Notes under the pieces: model-generated
Databases searched by the model: none
What the model saw: the letters and a program-made list of their open reading frames with translations, nothing else
What the model was told of the DNA's origin: nothing
Translations under genes and position numbers: made by a program
Part shown: one piece after another, positions 1-8,288 of the stretch
How the letters are laid out: every line of letters begins with the position of its first letter
Numbering within the stretch: position 1 is the stretch's first letter
Source: Clostridium scatologenes
GTDB lineage: Bacteria > Bacillota > Clostridia > Clostridiales > Clostridiaceae
Length of the DNA stretch: 64,000 nt
Reading direction: 5' to 3'
Assembly: GCF_000968375.1 (NCBI RefSeq)
Contig: NZ_CP009933.1
Span: 992,001 to 1,056,000, forward strand

Positions 1-820
1 TAGTAGAAATATTATATTTATCACAGTTTTCAAAAAATATATTTTTAAGTTTAGTGTAATTATTGATACTACAGGAATAATAGTTTTTAAATCTTTTTTC
101 ATATTTAGATCTCAAGTTTGGAAATAACTCATCCAGTTTAGAATAGTAATATTCTCTTTGTATGTCTCTTAATGTCATTCCGAAAGCAGGATAGATGAAT
201 TTAACACCATAGTATTTTGCCATTTTTATAATTTTAATTATATTTTCTTCGTTATCTTCAATAAAAGGAAGTATTGGCATCAAGGTTATGCCAGCATGTA
301 TACCTAAACTTGAAAGTATTCCTAGTGCTTTAAACCTATCAGAAGATACTGGAGCTCTAGGCTCTATTTTTTTTGAAAGTGAGTCATCACAAGTGGTAAT
401 TGTAATAGCAACTTGAGCATATATATTGTTTATTTCTTGAAGTATATCTATATCTCTTAAAATAATATTACTTTTTGTAGTGATATGAACGGGATAGTGA
501 TTATCAGCAATTACTTGAAGAGATTTTTGTGTAAGTTTATATTTTTTTTCAATAGGTATATATGGATCACTCATAGCACCAGTTCCAATAGTCCCCTTTA
601 TTCTTTTTCTTACAAGTTCTTTTTTTAATAATTCTACTGCATTTATTTTAACATCAATATCATCAAAATTTTGAATTTGATAACATTCACTGCGGGAATC
701 ACAATATATACACCCATGCTGACAACCTCGATAAATATTCATAGTGTATTTAACACCAAACCAGCTGCTAGGGTTTTTATTTGTTATTAAAATGCTTTTG
801 GCATTTATTTCTCTTACCAT
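1..820 (-). CDS. Radical SAM protein, spore photolyase (SplB)-like family, cut by window edge
   Basis: The reverse-strand frame is open from an ATG at 820 to the left edge, about 273 codons, so the C-terminus lies outside the window. A good ribosome site (AAAGGAG) sits just upstream. Residues 33-40 read CQHGCIYC, the CxxxCxxC cluster motif of radical SAM enzymes, and later stretches (GTGAMSDPYIP, EPRAPVSSDRFKAL) match the SPL family of proteins annotated as DNA repair photolyases. Most of this family has no proven substrate, so true spore-photoproduct lyase activity should not be assumed. It is not part of any operon visible here; the next gene on the same strand starts 800 bases away. Confidence 0.8.
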   Translation of the reverse strand, partial: MVREINAKSILITNKNPSSWFGVKYTMNIYRGCQHGCIYCDSRSECYQIQNFDDIDVKINAVELLKKELVRKRIKGTIGTGAMSDPYIPIEKKYKLTQKSLQVIADNHYPVHITTKSNIILRDIDILQEINNIYAQVAITITTCDDSLSKKIEPRAPVSSDRFKALGILSSLGIHAGITLMPILPFIEDNEENIIKIIKMAKYYGVKFIYPAFGMTLRDIQREYYYSKLDELFPNLRSKYEKRFKNYYSCSINNYTKLKNIFFENCDKYNIST

Positions 821-915
821 ATATAAGGACTCCTTTACAAATAATCCATAATGAAACCTATTGATACAAAAATAATATATATTTTATTCTTTTAATGATT
901 CTTTAATAAAATAAA

Positions 916-1638
916 TTATTTTACAGCTATATATATATCCACTTCAGCATTTTCACTGTCATCATATTTTTTACCATAGAGTTCAAAATCTCCTGTATAT
1001 GTTCTTTGAAAATTTGAGTTCCATATATAAGACCAAGTTGCTCCAACTTTATCTGGCATCTTGCCTTTAGCGGTTACAACACAATATTTTGAAGCAGGTA
1101 ATACTTTATATACCATGCCTTCTGGTATAGAATTTATATTACTAACTTCATATCCAATTATAAAGGAATATATTCCAAATTCTTTATTTTCATAATCACA
1201 ATATAAACCTAAAATTTCATCAGGATTTGTTTTGTTCAATATTTTATCTCCAAGTTTTTCATCGGAAAACTCTTTCCAAAAATTTGAAATTTCTTTTATA
1301 CATTGACCATCTTTGTTGGTAGTTCTTATTTCTTTCCCAACTATCATAATCTTATTCTTTTCTTCTATTCTTGTTTCTGGATCTTCTTTTCTCCATCTTT
1401 TTAAAGCAGGTAAGCAGTTTTTCATTAGATTTCTTGCTTCATTTTCATCCATACCGTTATCTTTCATAAAAGGCACACATGCATCTATCATTTCTTCCAT
1501 AGTTAAATTTGGTTGCTTAAAAGCACCATTTTCATAACAGTAAATGCAATATTCCATGTTCTTTTCATTATTTACTTCAGTACCATAAACCTTCTCGTTC
1601 ATTGGCATTCCACAGCTTTGGCAATATTTTTGTTCCAT
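916..1638 (-). CDS. Zinc-ribbon protein with C-terminal GyrI-like effector-binding domain
   Basis: The protein is about 240 residues from an ATG at 1638, chosen because GGAG lies just before it; an in-frame TTG at 1656 would place the ribosome site inside the gene. The N-terminus has CQSCGMPM and then CIYCYENG, two CxxC pairs of the putative zinc-ribbon domain PF12674. The C-terminal part (about residue 90 on) ends with the pattern of GyrI/AraC effector-binding domains (YEVSNINSIPEGMVYKV, WSYIWNSNF, DIYIAVK). Such fusions probably bind a small ligand. No DNA-binding domain is present. The gene appears monocistronic. Confidence 0.75.
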   Translation of the reverse strand: MEQKYCQSCGMPMNEKVYGTEVNNEKNMEYCIYCYENGAFKQPNLTMEEMIDACVPFMKDNGMDENEARNLMKNCLPALKRWRKEDPETRIEEKNKIMIVGKEIRTTNKDGQCIKEISNFWKEFSDEKLGDKILNKTNPDEILGLYCDYENKEFGIYSFIIGYEVSNINSIPEGMVYKVLPASKYCVVTAKGKMPDKVGATWSYIWNSNFQRTYTGDFELYGKKYDDSENAEVDIYIAVK

Positions 1639-1766
1639 AAATTTTCTCCTTATCAATTTACTAAAATTATCTGTTTAATTTAATTAAATATGCATATTTA
1701 AAGTTAAAATTCAAATTTGAACCCATATGCTTTATGATTTTATTATATAGTAAAGCTTTGACAGCA

Positions 1767-2711
1767 TTATGTCAGGTTTGAATACAAAAGGCTAATTTTT
1801 TTACATTTGTTCTTTATAATTTCTCTTATATGATTAGGTTCTATTACTTCTACATATTCACCATAGCTTAAAATCATAGAATAAATCCATTCGTCTTCAA
1901 AAAAATATGTATCTATAATTATACTTCCATCCTTTTCAAATTTCATTTCATCCTTATAGAATGAATCTTCTATTCTATATCTAACCTTTGGAGAGAATTT
2001 TAGCTTAACTCTTACAGATGTTCTTTGGACTTTATTATTATTTATATATTCCTTATATGAGATTCTATTTAACTGTATTTCTTCATCTAGGAGTTTCAAA
2101 TTCTCCATTCTCGATAATTTGAACAATCTATAATCATTTCTTAAATTGCAAAAGGAAAATAAGTACCAGTAAAAGCTTTTAAAAACAAGAGTTAATGGTT
2201 CTACTTTTCTAAAGTCATGTTCACCTTTTGAATTTCTATAATCGAAGGATATACATTTTTTATTTTCTAAAGCATTATGTACAATTTCATACTTTAAAAG
2301 TTCATCTTTACATTTTTTAAAACCCCAAGGAGAATTATCTATGACCATTTGTTGAAAGTGAAGATCGAATATTGACTTTTTTTCATCAGGTACAATGCTT
2401 TTTACTTTTTCAATGGCTATTTCAACTTTTTTATCATTTATAAACTTATTCATATTTTTTAAAGCATCTACTATAGAAATCATATCTTCTAACGTTAGAA
2501 ATTGATGACTAATTTTATAATTATCTACAATATAAAAACCGCCATTATTTCCAGCCTGGGAAACTATGGGGATTCCAGACATGCTAATTGATTCAATGTC
2601 TCTATAAATTGTCCTTATAGAAACTTCAAATTTCTCAGCAAGTTCTGCTGCAGATATTTTTTTCCTGTTTAAAAGTGTGACTACAATTGCCAGTAATCTA
2701 TTAATTTTCAT
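1767..2711 (-). CDS. HTH/WYL-domain transcriptional regulator (YafY family)
   Basis: The 314-residue protein starts with a DeoR/HTH_11-type winged helix (about 1-60; KISAAELAEKFEVSIRTIYR). It is followed by a WYL ligand-sensing domain (about 140-215; CISFDYRNSKGEHDFRKVEP, FYWYLFSFC) and a WYL C-terminal extension. The length is normal for the family. The start has GGAGGGATT upstream. WYL regulators often repress a neighbouring gene, but no target site is obvious. The GyrI-like gene downstream on the same strand is a possible partner. Confidence 0.85.
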   Translation of the reverse strand: MKINRLLAIVVTLLNRKKISAAELAEKFEVSIRTIYRDIESISMSGIPIVSQAGNNGGFYIVDNYKISHQFLTLEDMISIVDALKNMNKFINDKKVEIAIEKVKSIVPDEKKSIFDLHFQQMVIDNSPWGFKKCKDELLKYEIVHNALENKKCISFDYRNSKGEHDFRKVEPLTLVFKSFYWYLFSFCNLRNDYRLFKLSRMENLKLLDEEIQLNRISYKEYINNNKVQRTSVRVKLKFSPKVRYRIEDSFYKDEMKFEKDGSIIIDTYFFEDEWIYSMILSYGEYVEVIEPNHIREIIKNKCKKISLLYSNLT

Positions 2712-2874
2712 GGATTAATAATCCCTCCATAATATTTTAGCTATTATTTCTATTATATCAAATAATTAAAAAATACAATCTGCAGTTTTAACTAGATATT
2801 ATAGATGAGAGATAAAGTAGTTTTATGATTATTTAGAATATCTTCTATAATTAACAATTTGTTTGCCTAGAAAA

Positions 2875-3612
2875 TCAAAAAAATAACCTGATAGCTTTTT
2901 TTATGGGTCCTAACCAAACATTATAGTAGTAATCAGATTCAAACCAATCTTTCTCTTTAAAATAACAATAATCTTCAAATTTTTCATTTTGAATTATTAG
3001 CATACTTGTATTGGCTATTCGGAATATCAATAATTTGGCAAAAGAAGGATTTGGTAATTTAGTAAACATAAGTTTATTATAAAATCTAAAGTAAGTTTTA
3101 TTAAGTTTTTGTGTTATTTTTTTCTGTTCTTGAGCTGTTCTAGGTTCTAGTGATGTCAAACAACATCCTTTTGCTACATTAAATCCTAATTTTTCTCCTG
3201 TACTTTCTAGATATTTTACAATGGAAGCTCCTCCATATATTCCTTGAATAACAATGGCTGTGAAGGCTTTACCAAAAAAACGTGGTCGGTGAAAAATAAA
3301 GGCTATTCGATCTAAAAAATTTTTCATAAGTGCAGTTACATGAAATGCATAATTGGGAGTAGCAAAAATTATTCCATCAGAATTATTGATTTTTTCAAGT
3401 AATAAATCTCGATCATCTTTCAAAGGACAATATTCTTCGCCTTTGTTAAAGCATAACTTACAACCTGTGCAATTTAAAAGGTTATAGTCCCTTAAAAAAA
3501 CATATTCGAAATCAATTTCTGTGTGGGATTTGAAATTTTCAATGAATTGTTGAATCACTTGATAAGTTGCCCCTTTTCTAGGACTGCCATAAATATAGTA
3601 ATTTAAATGTAT
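2875..3612 (-). pseudogene. NADPH-dependent FMN reductase/iron-sulfur flavoprotein-like gene lacking a normal start codon
   Basis: The frame carries a flavodoxin-like fold with the phosphate-binding motif GSPRKG (3571-3588), a CTGCKLCFNKGEEYCPL cysteine motif and ATPNYAFHVTALMKNFLDR, as in multimeric flavodoxin/iron-sulfur flavoprotein families. The frame is open up to a TGA at 3628-3630, but there is no ATG, GTG or TTG before the GSPRKG motif. The first usable codon is a GTG at 3558, which would delete the FMN-binding loop. An ATA at 3612 stands where an ATG would be expected (KIHLNYYIYGSPRKG). Either the start has mutated and the gene is decaying, or a rare ATA/ATT start is used. The frame overlaps the end of the upstream TetR gene. 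Confidence 0.6.
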
Positions 3613-3614
3613 TT

Positions 3615-3965
3615 TTATTTTGGAAAATCAGTTAATCCTTTCATTATAAATTCTGCTAAGTAATCTATAATTTTTGGAAAATGATGAATACCAATTTCTC
3701 TTTTATGAGTGTCAATAAATATTATTGAGTTGAATAAGGCCAGTATAAATTCAAAATCTAAATCATCTCTTATTTTTTTAAGTTTATTATTTTCTTGTAT
3801 ATGAATTTCGAAGAAAAGTTTCTCTTTAGAGGGATAATAATTATAAAATGTGCTTACTCCTATACCAGCCAATTTTGTTATATCAGAAACACTTGTATCC
3901 TTAAATCCTTTGGAACAGAATAACTTTTTCCCACTATTGAAAATAACTACTTTTTTATTTAACAA
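3615..3965 (-). CDS. TetR-family regulator, internally shortened
   Basis: A TetR helix-turn-helix is clear (CSKGFKDTSVSDITKLAGIGVSTFYNYYPSKEKLF). The protein is only about 116 residues from a TTG at 3965, or 130 from an ATG at 4007, against about 190 usual for TetR. The stretch after the helix-turn-helix jumps quickly to a normal-looking C-terminal end (IIDYLAEFIMKGLTDFPK), so the middle of the ligand-binding domain looks deleted. I prefer the TTG because GGAAGTGAT lies before it and the ATG at 4007 falls inside a palindrome (3986-4009) that looks like the operator. The downstream flavoprotein is the probable target. Probably no longer ligand-responsive. Confidence 0.6.
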   Translation of the reverse strand: MLNKKVVIFNSGKKLFCSKGFKDTSVSDITKLAGIGVSTFYNYYPSKEKLFFEIHIQENNKLKKIRDDLDFEFILALFNSIIFIDTHKREIGIHHFPKIIDYLAEFIMKGLTDFPK

Positions 3966-3985
3966 TAAAATCACTTCCAATATAC

Positions 3986-4009
3986 GAATGAATAATTTTA
4001 AATTCATTC
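3986..4009. promoter_or_regulatory. Palindrome upstream of the TetR gene, probable autoregulatory operator
   Basis: Arms GAATGAAT (3986-3993) and ATTCATTC (4002-4009) form a perfect 8-base inverted repeat around an AT-rich centre, just upstream of the preferred TetR start. Position and symmetry fit a TetR operator. Binding is inferred. Confidence 0.45.
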
Positions 4010-4198
4010 ATATACTAGCATGATAACATTTTAGTGTGAATATAATTGTGTAAATATTGGAATTTTGAAATAGTGTAAGGTTTTTATAGACAGATTTGAT
4101 TTGTACTATTACTTAATTTTCAAAAATATGCATGTTATATGTGTATAGTAAGTTGTTTTTTTTACAAAAAAATTATTTATTATTAACAATTTAGATAC

Positions 4199-4227
4199 TT
4201 GACTGGAAAAATCTTAACTTTTATGTT
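4199..4227 (+). promoter_or_regulatory. Sigma-A-type promoter for the CNNM/CBS gene
   Basis: TTGACT (4199-4204) and TATGTT (4222-4227) are separated by 17 bases, about 45 bases upstream of the start codon at 4271. Confidence 0.5.
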
Positions 4228-4270
4228 ATTATTATGATTATTATATATTACATTTGAGGAGGAATTATTA

Positions 4271-5593
4271 ATGGAATCAGACCCTAGTCCCGACCCGAGT
4301 ATAATGGGACAATTTATTTTAATAGCCATCTTAACTTTAATTAATGCATTTTTTTCTTTAGCTGAGATAGCGCTAGTATCAGTTAATAAGAATAAAATCA
4401 AGTTAATGGCAGAGCAAGGAAATAAGAAAGCTCAATTATTGGAAAAATTTATTAAGGAACCAACAAAAGCATTATCTACTATTCAAGTTGGAATTACTCT
4501 TGCAGCGTTTCTTTCTAGTGCATCTGCATCTACAGGCATAGCAAACAAATTTACTAAGTTTTTGACTAACATTGGAGTACCTTATAGTAGTGAAGTATCA
4601 ATAGTTATTATAACTATTGTATTGTCTTATGTAACACTAGTATTTGGTGAATTATTACCTAAAAGAATAGCTCTTCAAAAGCCAGATGCATTTGCAATGA
4701 GGTCTATAGGAGTAATTGTATTTCTATCTAAAATTACTTCACCTTTTGTAAAGTTGCTTTCTGGATCTATAAATATTTTAGTTAAAGTATTTGGATTAGA
4801 TAAGAAAAATACAGAAGAAACTATATCTAAAGAAGAAATAAAATCCCTAGTTGAAGTTGGAAGAGAATATGGTGTTATTAATGAGACAGAAAAGCAAATG
4901 ATAAATGGTATATTTGAATTTGATGATAAATTAGCTAAGGAGGTTATGACTCCTAGGCCAGATGTGTTTTTAATCAATGTAAATACTCCACATGATGAAA
5001 TTATGGATGAGCTCATGGATGAAAAGTATTCAAGAATTCCTGTATATGAAGATGATATTGATAATATAATAGGAATTTTGTACATGAAAGATTTATTTAT
5101 TGAGATTCATAAAAATCATAATAAGAATATTGATATAAGGAAAATGCTGCATACTCCATATTTTGTGCTTGAAAGCAAGAACATTGATGAGTTGTTTAAG
5201 GAGCTTCAAACTACTAGAAATCATATGGCAGTATTGATAGATGAATATGGTGGATTTTCAGGAATAGCAACTATAGAAGATCTTATAGAAGAAGTTATGG
5301 GAGAAATAGATGATGAATATGATGATAGTGAGCCGGATATAAAAAAGGTTGATAATGATACTTTTGTTGTAAGTGGTTCTATATCAGTTGATAATTTCAA
5401 TAATTATCTTAATTTGAATTTAATTTCAGAGTATTCTGATACCATAGGTGGTTTTGTGGTAGATTTATTAGGTCATATACCACACAATGGAGAACGGAAA
5501 GCTGTTAATTATGAAAATATAATATTTAAAATTGAAGAAGTCAAAGATAGAAGAATAGAGAAAGTAAAAGTTTGTATGGCAAAAGAAGTTTAA
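4271..5593 (+). CDS. CNNM/CBS-domain membrane protein (HlyC/CorC family)
   Basis: The 440-residue protein has the standard layout: an N-terminal DUF21/CNNM membrane domain with several helices (about 10-190), a CBS pair (about 210-345; EVMTPRPDVFLINVN, YSRIPVYED, GILYMKDL, DEYGGFSGIATIEDLIEEVMGEI) and a C-terminal CorC_HlyC domain. Family members are linked to magnesium and other divalent-cation efflux; the old label 'hemolysin' is misleading. GAGGAGG precedes the ATG. The gene is monocistronic between its own promoter and a terminator at 5652-5687. Confidence 0.85.
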   Translation: MESDPSPDPSIMGQFILIAILTLINAFFSLAEIALVSVNKNKIKLMAEQGNKKAQLLEKFIKEPTKALSTIQVGITLAAFLSSASASTGIANKFTKFLTNIGVPYSSEVSIVIITIVLSYVTLVFGELLPKRIALQKPDAFAMRSIGVIVFLSKITSPFVKLLSGSINILVKVFGLDKKNTEETISKEEIKSLVEVGREYGVINETEKQMINGIFEFDDKLAKEVMTPRPDVFLINVNTPHDEIMDELMDEKYSRIPVYEDDIDNIIGILYMKDLFIEIHKNHNKNIDIRKMLHTPYFVLESKNIDELFKELQTTRNHMAVLIDEYGGFSGIATIEDLIEEVMGEIDDEYDDSEPDIKKVDNDTFVVSGSISVDNFNNYLNLNLISEYSDTIGGFVVDLLGHIPHNGERKAVNYENIIFKIEEVKDRRIEKVKVCMAKEV

Positions 5594-5651
5594 GGTCTTT
5601 GTTTACTATGGTTATATTTTAACAAAGTATATATAATAAAATGAAAGCTTG

Positions 5652-5687
5652 AATCAGGTGGAGTTTTTAATTCTGCCTGATTTTTTT
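5652..5687 (+). terminator. Rho-independent terminator after the CNNM/CBS gene
   Basis: AATCAGG and CCTGATT flank an AT-rich loop and are followed by a run of seven T. Confidence 0.75.
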
Positions 5688-5804
5688 ACACAATTTGGTG
5701 TAAGTTCTTGACAATACCAGTTTCTGGTGATAAACTGAATATATAAAAATTTCAGAAAACGATTAATTGGTTATTTGATATTTTAATTAAAATTTAATAT
5801 TGTT

Positions 5805-6040
5805 GTCACTCTGAAGCGAAGGTGTCCTGAGATAAAGAGCGGGCAGTAAAGAAGTAATATTTTGAATTAGTGTATTATTTATCTGATGGCAATCATATGT
5901 AACACTCCCATCTTCTTTATGTGAGATATAACAGTTGATATGCTCATGGATAAGTTATTTTAAGATTTAGATGGAGAGTACCCATTATGATGGAAATTCA
6001 CATGAGTCTAAAAATAATTTGATATGCTATGAATGAATTT
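5805..6040 (+). ncRNA. Structured non-coding RNA element, copy A (HEARO/omega-RNA-like or IS605/IStron-derived?)
   Basis: No protein frame fits this stretch. It has the look of a folded RNA (AAGCGAAGG, AGATAAAGAGCGGGC, short paired arms), ends with its own strong terminator at 6041-6072 and is partly repeated at 63140-63281. Over the shared part (5881-6015) long blocks match (GGATAAGTT.TT.TAAGATT.AGAT, GAGTCTAA.AAT). A long-range stem pairing the TTTTAAGATTTAGAT region with ATGAGTCTAAAA is kept in both copies with G-U substitutions. The style resembles transposon-associated guide RNAs (HEARO/omega RNA) or the end of an IS605/IStron element, but no IscB, TnpB or TnpA gene adjoins. Class assignment is a guess; the conserved structure is directly visible. 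Confidence 0.5.
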
Positions 6041-6072
6041 AAGCTCTTCCCAAGCCTGGGAAGAGCTTTTTT
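6041..6072 (+). terminator. Strong terminator of the ncRNA, separating it from the nitrogenase-like operon
   Basis: AAGCTCTTCCCA (6041-6052) and TGGGAAGAGCTT (6057-6068) pair perfectly over 12 bases with a 4-base loop and end in a T run. The promoter of the downstream operon must therefore lie after 6072. Confidence 0.9.
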
Positions 6073-6088
6073 ACATGAGAAAAGCAAA

Positions 6089-6196
6089 GAATTAAAGTCT
6101 ATGATTTTGTGTGAATCACTTACTCCTTCGGTAATAGGAGAAGGAGTTTCATATAAAGAAAGACGGGGTATTAGCAAAATATTAGTGATAGGATAA
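6089..6196 (+). repeat. Leader of the nitrogenase-like operon with a repeated motif, short ORF and hairpin
   Basis: Bases 6089-6125 match 44856-44894 at roughly 80% (AAGTYTATGATKTTGTGYGAATCACTT). From an ATG at 6101 a 31-codon frame (MILCESLTPS..., ending ATA GGA TAA at 6196) runs to just before the nifH-like gene; the 44.8 kb copy reads MMLCESLASLKIG in the same frame and also ends ATA GGA TAA. A perfect 8-base hairpin, ACTCCTTC/GAAGGAGT, spans 6122-6147 without a T run. This may be a leader peptide or attenuator, or a remnant of a shared gene. I saw no ribosome site for the small frame. Confidence 0.4.
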
Positions 6197-6222
6197 ATGA
6201 AGTTTCATAGGAGGTTTAAAAG

Positions 6223-6984
6223 ATGCTAAAAATAGCTATATACGGAAAAGGTGGCATTGGAAAATCTACAATTACCAGTAATTTATCGGCAGCATTTGCC
6301 AAGCTTGGAAAGAAAGTTATACAAATAGGATGTGACCCTAAAGCAGATTCTACCATTAATTTGCTTGGAGGGGAAGCATTAATGCCTGTAATGAATTATA
6401 TGAGGGAATTTGATAAAGATCCAGAAAAAATTGAGGACATTTCAAAAGTAGGTTTTGGAGGAGTGCTTTGTATAGAGACTGGGGGGCCTACACCTGGTCT
6501 TGGTTGTGCTGGAAGAGGAATTATTACTACATTTAACTTACTGGAAGAATTAAATCTTTTTGAAACATATAAACCAGATGTTGTACTTTATGATGTTTTA
6601 GGGGATGTGGTTTGTGGTGGATTTGCAGCACCTATTCGTGAAGGATATGCTGAAAAAGTGCTTATAGTTACTTCAGGTGAAAAAATGGCTCTTTATGCAG
6701 CCAATAATATAAATAGTGCAGTTAAAAACTTTAAAGATAGAGGTTATGCAAAAGTGCTTGGTATTGTACTCAACCATAGGAATGTTGAAAATGAAGATGA
6801 AAAAGTAAAAGATTTTGCAGATTCAGTTAATCTTCCAATTATAGGTGATATACCAAGAAATCAGGAGATAAATCGTTTTGAAGAAATGGGAAAGACAGTT
6901 GTTGAAGGAGATTCGAACCTTCTAATAAGTCAGTCTTTTCTAAATTTAGCCAAATTATTAATTAAGGATGAGGGAATAAAATGA
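6223..6984 (+). CDS. NifH-like ATP-dependent iron-sulfur reductase, module 1
   Basis: The 253-residue protein is a nitrogenase-reductase-family ATPase. It has a P-loop with GKGGIGKST (8-16), the switch region CDPKADST (37-44), GGPTPGLGCAGRGI with cluster ligand Cys95, and DVLGDVVCGGFAAPIR with cluster ligand Cys131. A homodimer would hold one [4Fe-4S] cluster and pass electrons to a component-1 partner. It is shorter than true NifH (about 275-295) and its partners are not NifDK, so it belongs with nitrogenase-like reductases (CfbC, BchL, MarH type). A strong ribosome site (AGGAGG) precedes the ATG. Its stop overlaps the next gene by four bases, indicating coupled translation. Confidence 0.9.
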   Translation: MLKIAIYGKGGIGKSTITSNLSAAFAKLGKKVIQIGCDPKADSTINLLGGEALMPVMNYMREFDKDPEKIEDISKVGFGGVLCIETGGPTPGLGCAGRGIITTFNLLEELNLFETYKPDVVLYDVLGDVVCGGFAAPIREGYAEKVLIVTSGEKMALYAANNINSAVKNFKDRGYAKVLGIVLNHRNVENEDEKVKDFADSVNLPIIGDIPRNQEINRFEEMGKTVVEGDSNLLISQSFLNLAKLLIKDEGIK

Positions 6985-8285
6985 AAAAAGAGCCATATTA
7001 TATTACAGCGGAAAAATTAGCAGCAGCAGGTAAAGATAATATTCCTGCAGAACTTATTTCAAGCACTCATTTGATTTACAGCTCACCAGCAACTCTTTCT
7101 TTTAATTCGCCTGGTGCTAAAGGTTTTGGAGTGAAACGTGCAGCTCTTGCAATACCAGGATCGGTTATGCTTTTGGTAGCTCCAGGATGCTGTGGCAGGA
7201 ATACAACAACATTAAGTGAAGCAGGTGGATACAGTGAAAGAATGTTCTATCTAATAATGAATGAAACTGATATTGTTACTGGAGCTCACTTGAATAAGAT
7301 TCCACAAGCAGTAGAAGAGATACGTAAATGTACAAAAAATATGCCATCAGCAGTTATGATTTGTATCACATGTGTGGATGCACTCCTGGGAACAGATATG
7401 GAGCGTGTTTGCAGAAAAGCTATGGATAGGGTAAATATTCCTGTTCTTCCGTGTTATATGTATGCATTGACAAGAGAAGGTCGTAAACCTCCTATGGTAC
7501 ATGTAAGGCAGTCTATTTATTCTTTACTTGAACCAATGAAAAAAAAGCCAGATACAGTTAATATATTGGGATACTTTGCTCCACTTATCGAAAACTGCGA
7601 ATTGTATGATTTTCTGCACCATATTGGTATAAATAAAATAAATGAAATTTCTAGGCTAAAGGACTTTGATGAATATATGCATATGGGGGAAGCGAATTTT
7701 AATCTTATATTAAATCCAGAAGCAAGATTTGCAGCACAGGATATTATGAAAAGGCTGAATATTCCTTCAGCAGAGCTTATAAGACTGTATCAGATAGATA
7801 AAGTACAAAATCAATACCGAATTTTCGCAAGTGCTCTTGATACTAGTTTTGATGATCAAAAATATTATGATGAGGCGAAAAATAGCATAGATGAATTAAA
7901 AGCTGTTTATCCTGATATAACATTTGCAGTAGGTGAAACCATGAATGCTAATTCTTTTGAACTATCTTTAGCACTTTTAAGATGTGGTTTCAAGGTAGCT
8001 GAAATATATGCTAGCCTTACTTTAGAAGACTTTGTTTATATTAAAAAAGTTGCCAAGCTAAGTCCTAATACTAAAATTTATTCTAATCTTGAACCTACCA
8101 TGCTCTATTATGATTGCAGTGAAGAAAATATTGATATAACCATAGGCAAGGATGCAGAATATTATCATCCTGATTGTGTAAATGTGCCTTGGAACCAGGA
8201 TATTCAGCCATTTGGGTATGCTGGTGTAAAAAAATTATTTAAAGAATTAAAACACTCATTGGATTGTTCTTTTAAGGAGGCATAG
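6981..8285 (+). CDS. Nitrogenase component-1-like protein (NifD/E-like), module 1
   Basis: The 434-residue protein belongs to the oxidoreductase/nitrogenase component 1 family. It has cysteines at 70 and 71 (APGCCGRNTT) and at 131 (ICITCVDALLGTDM, in the place of the NifD CPxGLIGDD motif), so a [4Fe-4S] or P-cluster-like site at the subunit interface is likely. The C-terminal region (VPWNQDIQPFGYAGV) lines up with the NifD segment that carries the cofactor histidine, but I see no histidine there, so a standard FeMo-cofactor is unlikely. Many extra cysteines are present. It overlaps the nifH-like gene by four bases and is followed after three bases by its NifK/N-like partner. Substrate unknown. 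Confidence 0.8.
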   Translation: MKKEPYYITAEKLAAAGKDNIPAELISSTHLIYSSPATLSFNSPGAKGFGVKRAALAIPGSVMLLVAPGCCGRNTTTLSEAGGYSERMFYLIMNETDIVTGAHLNKIPQAVEEIRKCTKNMPSAVMICITCVDALLGTDMERVCRKAMDRVNIPVLPCYMYALTREGRKPPMVHVRQSIYSLLEPMKKKPDTVNILGYFAPLIENCELYDFLHHIGINKINEISRLKDFDEYMHMGEANFNLILNPEARFAAQDIMKRLNIPSAELIRLYQIDKVQNQYRIFASALDTSFDDQKYYDEAKNSIDELKAVYPDITFAVGETMNANSFELSLALLRCGFKVAEIYASLTLEDFVYIKKVAKLSPNTKIYSNLEPTMLYYDCSEENIDITIGKDAEYYHPDCVNVPWNQDIQPFGYAGVKKLFKELKHSLDCSFKEA

Positions 8286-8288
8286 TAG

